Notes under the pieces: model-generated
What the model was told of the DNA's origin: nothing
The model's database searches: none
The model's input: the letters and a program-made list of their open reading frames with translations, nothing else
Part shown: piece by piece, positions 1 through 4,349 of the stretch
Layout of the letters: every line of letters begins with the position of its first letter
Position numbering within the stretch: the first letter of the stretch is position 1
Position numbers and translations under genes: made by a program
NCBI GenBank assembly: GCA_016744275.1
Contig: JADGEP010000125.1
Location: 1 to 6,061 of the forward strand
Length of the DNA: 6,061 nucleotides
Reading direction: 5' to 3'
Source: Candidatus Krumholzibacteriia bacterium
Lineage (GTDB): Bacteria > Krumholzibacteriota > Krumholzibacteriia > LZORAL124-64-63

Positions 1-105
1 GGGCAGGATTCCGTGCTGGGCAAGTTGGAAAAATTGTTGGCCGAAGGGGGCTTTCGGACCATGAATGAATACGTGGACGAGTTGTCGGCCTCCGGCAGAA
101 TTTGA
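1..105 (+). CDS. C-terminal tail of an unrecognised protein (5' end outside window)
   Basis: The reading frame is open from the first base to a TGA at 103-105 and gives 34 residues ending NEYVDELSASGRI. About three quarters of its codons end in G or C, as in the neighbouring genes, which supports real coding. The tail is mostly helical and charged, with no motif I can assign to a family. The exported phosphatase gene starts 15 bases downstream on the same strand, so the two are probably co-transcribed. I infer no function. Confidence 0.6.
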   Translation, partial: GQDSVLGKLEKLLAEGGFRTMNEYVDELSASGRI

Positions 106-120
106 GCGAAAGGTTGCGGC

Positions 121-711
121 ATGAATGCATGGCGATGGACAACAGTTGGCTTGCTCGGGTGGATGTTGTTGGCGACACAACCGGCGACGGCACACTTGCG
201 GGAATTTCCTGACGAAGTGAAGGTCGAAAAACCAACTTTTGGCAACGTGCCCGGCTTTTCCTGGGTCAAGGCCGACCTCTTGTGCGCCATGGCTCGCCCC
301 GGTCGTGAACGGGCGCTGAAGCAGGACCTGGCAGCGTTGCAGGAGGCCGGCGTAACGGTTCTGGTTTCCCTGACCGAAGAGCCGGTTGCGGCAGAGACTT
401 TGAAAAAATTCGGGATCAAGGGATTGCATTTGCCGGTGGAAGATTTCACTCCACCGAGCCTGCTGCAGATGGAAATATTTCTGGCCGAGGTCGACAGCGC
501 AAGTACTAACGGGCAGGCCTTGGGTATCCATTGCACGGCGGGTAAGGGGCGTTCGGGCACCATGCTGGCAGCCTATTTTGTAACACAGGGAATGACGGCG
601 CCCGAGGCCCTGGCTAAAATCAGGCGCTTGCGGCCTGGCTCAGTCGAGACCCCAGAGCAGGAAGCGCGGATTGCGGAATTTGCAGCAGGTTGGACCCAAC
701 CCGGCAACTAG
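121..711 (+). CDS. Exported dual-specificity (tyrosine) phosphatase, DUSP23/VHZ-like
   Basis: This is a cysteine-dependent protein phosphatase predicted to hydrolyse phosphotyrosine and possibly phosphoserine/threonine. The P-loop HCTAGKGRSGT fits HCX5R, with nucleophile C138 and phosphate-binding R144. D108 in VEDFTPP is the likely general acid. The layout closely follows human DUSP23 (VHZ): an FSWV strand at 47-49, LVSLTEEP at 81-88, and an IRRLRPGSVET-EQE segment at about 167-181 after the P-loop. Residues 1-24 form a Sec-type signal peptide (arginine near the start, hydrophobic core, ATA cleavage site), so the enzyme should act outside the cytoplasm, as does the periplasmic phosphatase TpbA of Pseudomonas. 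A weak AAAGG precedes the ATG. The gene follows the upstream partial gene by 15 bases and converges with the SEC-C gene 5 bases beyond its stop. Family assignment is strong; substrate is unknown. Confidence 0.9.
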   Translation: MNAWRWTTVGLLGWMLLATQPATAHLREFPDEVKVEKPTFGNVPGFSWVKADLLCAMARPGRERALKQDLAALQEAGVTVLVSLTEEPVAAETLKKFGIKGLHLPVEDFTPPSLLQMEIFLAEVDSASTNGQALGIHCTAGKGRSGTMLAAYFVTQGMTAPEALAKIRRLRPGSVETPEQEARIAEFAAGWTQPGN

Positions 712-716
712 CTGCG

Positions 717-896
717 TCAGGTGGGGCCTTTACAGGCTTCATTTTGTCTGGCCGTGAAGTGAGCCTTGTCGGCCGCGAAATGGCACTGCTTGTATTTCTT
801 TTCTGACCCGCACCAACAGGGAGCGTTGCGGCTCAGGTCGCGGGCCGACTCGGGCGGTGTTTTTCCGCCGGAAAATAGTTTCTGCCAAATGCCCAC
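717..896 (-). CDS. Small SEC-C zinc-motif protein
   Basis: The protein carries a SEC-C motif, RNAPCWCGSEKKYKQCH, with the CxC-x8-CH pattern that binds zinc at the SecA C-terminus and in many small bacterial proteins. I prefer the GTG at 896 (59 residues) because GAGGG lies 5 bases upstream at 902-906, and because the resulting start, M-GIWQKLF, resembles the usual N-terminus of these small proteins. The zinc ligands are then C27, C29, C38 and H39. An upstream GTG at 947 would give 76 residues with an AGGTG 7 bases before it and cannot be excluded. The gene is convergent with the phosphatase and divergent from the dehydrogenase. It may bind SecB or ribosomes by analogy with SecA, but its role is unknown. 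Confidence 0.8.
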   Translation of the reverse strand: MGIWQKLFSGGKTPPESARDLSRNAPCWCGSEKKYKQCHFAADKAHFTARQNEACKGPT

Positions 897-960
897 TGAT
901 GCCCTCGTCTCTATAACGAACTGAAATCTGTGCCCACGTTCAGGCACAATTTAGCACCTG

Positions 961-975
961 GTGATCCGGCATCAC
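961..975. repeat. Short perfect inverted repeat in divergent intergenic region
   Basis: GTGAT and ATCAC are separated by CCGGC, a 15-base dyad between the divergent SEC-C and dehydrogenase genes. It could be an operator for either gene. It looks like a CRP site, but the GTGA and TCAC halves are 7 bases apart rather than 6, so I do not call it one. A repeat this short can occur by chance. Confidence 0.25.
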
Positions 976-982
976 AGCGGAA

Positions 983-1012
983 TTGATGGCAAGAAGGCCA
1001 ATCCGATCTAAA
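983..1012 (+). promoter_or_regulatory. Candidate sigma70-type promoter for the dehydrogenase gene
   Basis: TTGATG (983-988) and TCTAAA (1007-1012) are separated by 18 bases and lie about 55 bases before the start codon. The -35 half is good and the -10 half is poor. The site is placed by pattern alone within the only intergenic stretch before the gene. Confidence 0.25.
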
Positions 1013-1067
1013 TTGTCGGCACCGAACTCTCTGTTCCTGTTTCCCTATCCAATTCCTGGAGATCAAA

Positions 1068-2099
1068 ATGGTGCTGCGGAAATTGTGCCTGTTGGCCCTG
1101 TTCTTGGTGATGTCGTGGGCTCCTGCCCAGGCCGGCGATCTGACCTATCTGGCGGCGCGCCTGGATGCCGAGGAATTGAACGAGCTGCAGGAAATGGCGC
1201 CCAATGTGGTGTTTTTGACGGGTCTGACGGACGAGCAGGCCTTGGCGCGGGCCGCCGAAGTGGATGCCGTTGACGCACACTTGCTGACGGCAGAGTTTCT
1301 GACTGCGGCCACCAATTTGCGCTGGGTGCAATCCTGGAGCGCGGGCGTGGACAGCTATCTCAAAGTTGAAGGCCTGCGCGATACCGACCGCATCGTGCTG
1401 ACCAATATGCAGGGCGTGCATGGGCCGGCCATCGCCGAGCATGTGATGGGCTCACTGCTGGCCTTGACGAGGAAGCTGCCCCAACTGCACACGCTTCAAC
1501 GCGAGGGCAAGTGGGATCGCCAGGGGGCCGCTGGCGCGACGACTCTTGCGGGGCGCACGATGTTTGTGGTGGGCATGGGAGGCATCGGTTCACAAGTGGC
1601 CCGCCGGGCTCATGCTTTTGACATGAGAGTATTGGCGACTGTGCGCAATCCGGCGCGAAAAACGAAGCCGGATTTCGTGGCGCAGATGGGCGGCGCTGAT
1701 GATTTGGACAAGTTCTTGGGCCAGGCCGAAGTCGTTGTCGTAGCCCTGCCCTTGACCGCTGAAACAGAGGGCCTGTTTGATGCCGCAGCATTTGCGCGCA
1801 TGCCTGTCGGGTCCTGGTTTGTGAACATCGGCCGCGGCCCCATCGTCGTCACCGGTGATTTGGTGGCGGCGCTCAAATCCGGGCATCTGGCTGGTGCGGC
1901 CTTGGATGTGACCGACCCCGAGCCCTTGCCCAGCGATCATGAGTTGTGGGGGATGCCCAACGTGATCATCACGCCGCATGTGGCCAGCCGGGCCGAATTG
2001 ACGGGTGAACGACGCTGGGATATCATCCGGGAGAACGTGCGGCGTTTTGCTCAGGGCGAAAAATTGATCAATGTCGTGGACAAGAAAACGGGCTACTAA
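1068..2099 (+). CDS. D-2-hydroxyacid dehydrogenase family protein with N-terminal signal peptide
   Basis: This belongs to the NAD(P)-dependent D-isomer-specific 2-hydroxyacid dehydrogenases, which interconvert 2-oxoacids such as glyoxylate, hydroxypyruvate or pyruvate and their D-hydroxy forms. The Rossmann motif GMGGIG lies at 169-174. The catalytic triad is complete: R256 in NIGRGP, E285 in DPEPLP and H304 in TPHVAS. After the second Rossmann strand the sequence is TVRNPARKTK, basic and lacking the usual acidic residue, which hints at NADP(H). Residues 1-22 look like a Sec signal peptide (R4/K5, a leucine-rich core, APAQA cleavage site) placed just before the first beta strand, so the catalytic domain is complete without it. 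GGAG 6-9 bases before the ATG supports this start; the next in-frame ATG (codon 15) has no Shine-Dalgarno. Length is normal for the family plus the leader. Family is certain; substrate and location are open. Confidence 0.92.
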   Translation: MVLRKLCLLALFLVMSWAPAQAGDLTYLAARLDAEELNELQEMAPNVVFLTGLTDEQALARAAEVDAVDAHLLTAEFLTAATNLRWVQSWSAGVDSYLKVEGLRDTDRIVLTNMQGVHGPAIAEHVMGSLLALTRKLPQLHTLQREGKWDRQGAAGATTLAGRTMFVVGMGGIGSQVARRAHAFDMRVLATVRNPARKTKPDFVAQMGGADDLDKFLGQAEVVVVALPLTAETEGLFDAAAFARMPVGSWFVNIGRGPIVVTGDLVAALKSGHLAGAALDVTDPEPLPSDHELWGMPNVIITPHVASRAELTGERRWDIIRENVRRFAQGEKLINVVDKKTGY

Positions 2100-2120
2100 A
2101 AGCAGGCCCAAGGAGGCGCC

Positions 2121-2270
2121 ATGTTGCGCATCGTAGTGGTCGGCGGGACCATGCTGATCATTGTCGTGATTTCGGTCATCGCCATTGTGGTGTCGACCTC
2201 CCAGGGAGCCGACTGGAGCGAATCATGCTGGAAGTCGGACAAGAAAAATACCGATTCGGACGAGTCATAA
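2121..2270 (+). CDS. Small single-pass membrane protein, 49 residues
   Basis: A near-perfect Shine-Dalgarno, AAGGAGG (2110-2116), lies 4 bases before an ATG that opens a 49-codon frame ending in TAA. Residues 4-24 form one very hydrophobic segment rich in V and I, long enough to cross the membrane. The remaining 25 residues are polar, with a cluster WSESCWKSDKK and an acidic-serine end (DSDES). The gene starts 21 bases after the dehydrogenase stop and is probably co-transcribed with it. I do not recognise a family. The strong ribosome binding site and sensible topology make it likely real, and its size makes it easy to miss. Confidence 0.65.
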   Translation: MLRIVVVGGTMLIIVVISVIAIVVSTSQGADWSESCWKSDKKNTDSDES

Positions 2271-2326
2271 TCCTGCCTATTATCTGAGTGAATGGATAAA
2301 CAGTGGCGGTCTGTTTGTATCGTTTA

Positions 2327-2332
2327 TATATT
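2327..2332 (+). promoter_or_regulatory. Candidate -10 element of the arsR-type operon
   Basis: TATATT lies 7 bases before the repressor start codon in a short AT-rich tract. A transcript starting the usual distance downstream would begin at or next to the ATG, which fits the lack of any Shine-Dalgarno. No convincing -35 box is visible at 17 bases upstream. Confidence 0.4.
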
Positions 2333-2348
2333 CAACCATATGGTTGAA
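2331..2348. promoter_or_regulatory. Perfect 18-bp palindromic operator overlapping the repressor start codon
   Basis: TTCAACCATATGGTTGAA is its own reverse complement across all 18 bases. The ATG of the repressor gene is the first triplet of the right half. Its position over the start and directly after the -10 element is what an ArsR-family dimer would need to block its own transcription. Repressors of this subfamily commonly begin M-V, as this one does, so the operator half-site also encodes the N-terminus. Binding is inferred from symmetry and position. Confidence 0.7.
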
Positions 2349-2687
2349 CAAAATAAGCACAATCTTGATCGCGTGTTCGCTTCCCTGAGTGATCCGACCC
2401 GGCGCCTGCTGTTGCGACGGCTGTGCATCGGACCGGCAACTGTCAGTGAATTGGCGGCTCCCCTGGATATGTCACTCAACGCGGTGTCCAAGCATTTGAA
2501 GGTGCTGGAACTGGCGGGGCTCATCCGGCGGGATGTCGTGGGCCGGGTGCACCACATCACGCTCAACGCCGCGCCCTTGGCTGAAGCCGAGGCCTGGGTG
2601 AACCAATACCGCCAGTTTTGGGATGCGCATCTGGATTCATTGGAAGATTGGTTAAAACTCGACAACGAGAGGAAAAATGATGAGTGA
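2340..2687 (+). CDS. ArsR-family winged-helix transcriptional repressor (non-metal type)
   Basis: This 115-residue DNA-binding protein is the usual partner and repressor of AHSA1/SRPBCC genes. The ArsR signature is clear: LDRVFASLSDPTRRLLLRRL at 9-28, an ELAAPLDMS helix at 38-45, and a recognition helix SLNAVSKHLKVLELAGL at 45-61, followed by the wing RRDVVGRVHHITL. The cysteines of the metal-sensing ELCVCDL motif are absent, so it probably does not sense metal. The frame is open from an earlier ATG at 2292, but those 16 extra residues are unlike the family and would read through the promoter and operator. I therefore chose the ATG inside the palindrome. There is no Shine-Dalgarno, which suggests leaderless translation. 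It overlaps the AHSA1 gene by 8 bases and is probably translationally coupled to it. Confidence 0.9.
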   Translation: MVEQNKHNLDRVFASLSDPTRRLLLRRLCIGPATVSELAAPLDMSLNAVSKHLKVLELAGLIRRDVVGRVHHITLNAAPLAEAEAWVNQYRQFWDAHLDSLEDWLKLDNERKNDE

Positions 2688-3111
2688 ATTGACCCTGAAA
2701 TTGTCCCGCCACCTGTTGGCGTCGCCCGAGGCGGTCTTTGACGCCTGGATCACTCCCAGCAGCATGGCTCAATGGTTGAGCCCCATGACCACCGCCGAGG
2801 TGCCGCATCTGGATTTGAAAGTCGGTGGAACCTACCAGATCAATATGCACGGCGAGGGCGTAGACCATGTCCACACGGGCAAGTATATTGAAATCGACCG
2901 GCCCCATCGACTGGCCTTCACGTGGGTGTCTGATGGCACGGGGCAGGAGGAAACGCTGGTGACCCTGGAAATGATGGCTGATGGCGAGGGCACGGCTTTC
3001 ACGCTGACCCACGAACGGCTTCCGCACGCGGAATCGCGGGACAATCACAAAATGGGGTGGAGTGCAATATTGACGAAACTTGAGGGTGAAGTGTCGGGAA
3101 CAAAGGCGTAA
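2680..3111 (+). CDS. SRPBCC / AHSA1 (activator of Hsp90 ATPase-like) domain protein
   Basis: This 143-residue protein has the helix-grip fold with a deep hydrophobic pocket. Family marks are HLLASPEAVFDAWITP at 11-26, LKVGGTYQINM at 46-56, GKYIEIDRPHRLAFTW at 67-82 and TLTHERLP...H..GW towards the C-terminus (about 108-127). Bacterial members linked to ArsR regulators are thought to bind or process small hydrophobic compounds, but few have known ligands and none can be named here. The ATG at 2680 is 7 bases after GAGAGG (2667-2672). The adjacent ATG at 2677 would add one methionine with a tighter 4-base spacing. The start overlaps the repressor stop, so the pair forms one transcription unit that ends at the terminator shortly after this gene. 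Confidence 0.9.
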   Translation: MSELTLKLSRHLLASPEAVFDAWITPSSMAQWLSPMTTAEVPHLDLKVGGTYQINMHGEGVDHVHTGKYIEIDRPHRLAFTWVSDGTGQEETLVTLEMMADGEGTAFTLTHERLPHAESRDNHKMGWSAILTKLEGEVSGTKA

Positions 3112-3127
3112 TATTGGGTGCTGGACA

Positions 3128-3166
3128 GAAGAAAACGAACCCTTCGCCCTGAGGTTCGTTTTCTTC
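3128..3166 (+). terminator. Strong Rho-independent terminator after the arsR-AHSA1 operon
   Basis: A perfect 14-bp stem pairs GAAGAAAACGAACC (3128-3141) with GGTTCGTTTTCTTC (3153-3166) around an 11-base loop. The GC-rich inner part is followed by GTTTTCTTC, the U-rich release tract. It begins 16 bases after the AHSA1 stop. The A-rich left arm gives a similar T-run on the other strand, so it may work both ways. Confidence 0.85.
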
Positions 3167-3221
3167 ATCTCGCCCGTATCTTTTCGCCTGAGCCAGGAAC
3201 GTTCCGCAAGGGGGAAGCGGG

Positions 3222-3251
3222 TTGGCTGATGTCCTTGGTTCGTTGTATCCT
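3222..3251 (+). promoter_or_regulatory. Candidate promoter for galT-glgA
   Basis: TTGGCT (3222-3227) and TATCCT (3246-3251) are 18 bases apart, about 60 bases before galT and after the upstream terminator. Both elements match sigma70 boxes only partly. The upstream terminator makes a separate promoter somewhere in 3167-3312 very likely; this is the best candidate I see. Confidence 0.35.
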
Positions 3252-3261
3252 ACGCATCTCG

Positions 3262-3280
3262 CTGGGGAAAGGTTCCCCGG
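3262..3280 (+). other. Hairpin in the galT leader
   Basis: GGGGAA (3264-3269) pairs with TTCCCC (3273-3278) around a 3-base loop. One T-G and one C-G pair extend the stem to 8, and the sequence continues GTTTTGTG... (stem end at 3280, then TTTT). It sits about 30 bases upstream of the galT ATG, inside the probable 5' untranslated leader. It could act as a weak terminator/attenuator or simply stabilise the mRNA. Confidence 0.35.
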
Positions 3281-3312
3281 TTTTGTGAAATAATTGGAGA
3301 GGACGAAAAATA

Positions 3313-4347
3313 ATGTCCATGCTGAGGCAGGATCCTCTGACGGGCCGCTGGGTGATCATCGCTGCGGGCCGCAGCGCCCGGCCCAATGAGTTTCCGACCC
3401 AGACCCGAGACAGGTCCCCGCGCACCGATTGTCCGTTCTGCCCGGGCAACGAAAACCAAACCACACCAGAGGTTTGGGCTCTCGGGCGGGCTACCGGTCA
3501 AGCCGAAAACGGGCCGGGATGGCAGATGAGGGCGTTTCCAAATATGTACCCGGCTCTGGTGCCGGCCGATGCGGTGGCACCCTTTGGGCGGGATGAAGGC
3601 GCAGACCACGAGCTTTTTCGTCAGACTGCGGGCCTTGGCCGCCATGAAGTGGTGGTCTATTCTCCTAATCATCAGGATAGCCCGGCGGCCCTGGGGCCTG
3701 ACCATATGGCAGCGTTATTGCTGATTCTGCGGGATCGGGCCCAGGATTTTTCTCAGCACCCACAGGTGCGTTATGTGTCGGCTTTTTGCAACCACGGCCC
3801 AGAGGCTGGCGCAACCCTGGCTCATCCCCACATGCAAATCATCGGGGCGCCCGAAGTGCCTCTGTTGGCGGCCTGCAAGGCGAGTCGATTTGCGGCCTAC
3901 CGCCAAGACCGCGGCCAATGTCTGTTGTGCGACTTGGAGGCTGCCGAAAGGGCCTCCGGCAACCGCATTGTAGCGGCCAATGATCGTTGGACCGCTTTGG
4001 CTCCGTGGGCCAGTCGTTTTCCCTGGGAACTGCTTTTCATTCCGCGTCGGCATGGGGCCTCGCTGGCCCAGGCCACCACGGAGGAATTGCAGGCCCTGGC
4101 CGCTGTGCTTTCGCCGGCGTTGCAGCGCCTCTTCACTTTCCACGAAGATCCGTCCTTGAATATCGTGATCCACAGCACGACCGTCGACACTGCTGGTCAG
4201 GACGAAGACGGCAACAATTTTCATTGGCATTTGGAAGTCCTGCCTCGACTCAGCCGCCCGGCGGGGTTTGAAGTGGGCACCGGATACACCATCAACTCGG
4301 CAGTGCCTGAAGATGTGGCCCGTTGGCTGCGCGGCGAAGGAGATTGA
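3313..4347 (+). CDS. galT: Galactose-1-phosphate uridylyltransferase (GalT, HIT superfamily)
   Basis: GalT swaps UMP between UDP-glucose and galactose-1-phosphate through a uridylyl-histidine in the Leloir pathway. The active site HPHMQ places H173 as nucleophile and H171 as a likely zinc ligand, together with C40/C43 in CPFCPGNENQTTPE and H111 in GRHEVVVYSP. FPNMYPAL lies at 75-82. The C-terminal half has a second CxxC (C203/C206) and a HWHLEVLPR strand at 304-312. At 344 residues it is normal for the family. GGAGAGG at 3296-3302 is 10 bases before the ATG; an ATG two codons later is possible. glgA begins 2 bases after the stop, so the two are surely co-transcribed. Because of this partner, a role in supplying or recycling nucleotide-glucose for glycogen is plausible, and some GalT relatives use ADP-glucose. 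Family assignment is firm; nucleotide preference is unproven. Confidence 0.93.
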   Translation: MSMLRQDPLTGRWVIIAAGRSARPNEFPTQTRDRSPRTDCPFCPGNENQTTPEVWALGRATGQAENGPGWQMRAFPNMYPALVPADAVAPFGRDEGADHELFRQTAGLGRHEVVVYSPNHQDSPAALGPDHMAALLLILRDRAQDFSQHPQVRYVSAFCNHGPEAGATLAHPHMQIIGAPEVPLLAACKASRFAAYRQDRGQCLLCDLEAAERASGNRIVAANDRWTALAPWASRFPWELLFIPRRHGASLAQATTEELQALAAVLSPALQRLFTFHEDPSLNIVIHSTTVDTAGQDEDGNNFHWHLEVLPRLSRPAGFEVGTGYTINSAVPEDVARWLRGEGD

Positions 4348-4349
4348 CC

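Noticed and set aside
961..975. CRP/FNR-type binding site at GTGATCCGGCATCAC
   Set aside because: The GTGA and TCAC halves are 7 bases apart, while CRP needs 6, and it lacks the TTGAT halves of FNR. It is kept only as a generic dyad.
1008..1442. Minus-strand open frames opposite the dehydrogenase gene
   Set aside because: They overlap a gene with a complete catalytic triad and good ribosome binding site, and read as low-complexity shadow sequence without motifs.
2292..2339. Upstream ATG extending the ArsR-type protein by 16 residues
   Set aside because: The extension is unlike family N-termini, covers the promoter and operator, and has only a weak GAG upstream.
2185..2388. 67-codon frame crossing the end of the small membrane gene and the arsR promoter
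   Set aside because: It overlaps a better supported frame and regulatory DNA, has no Shine-Dalgarno and no recognisable domain.
2340..2687. Metal-sensing ArsR/SmtB repressor with an arsenic or heavy-metal operon
   Set aside because: The CVC metal motif is missing and the partner gene is an AHSA1-type protein, not a pump or arsenate reductase.
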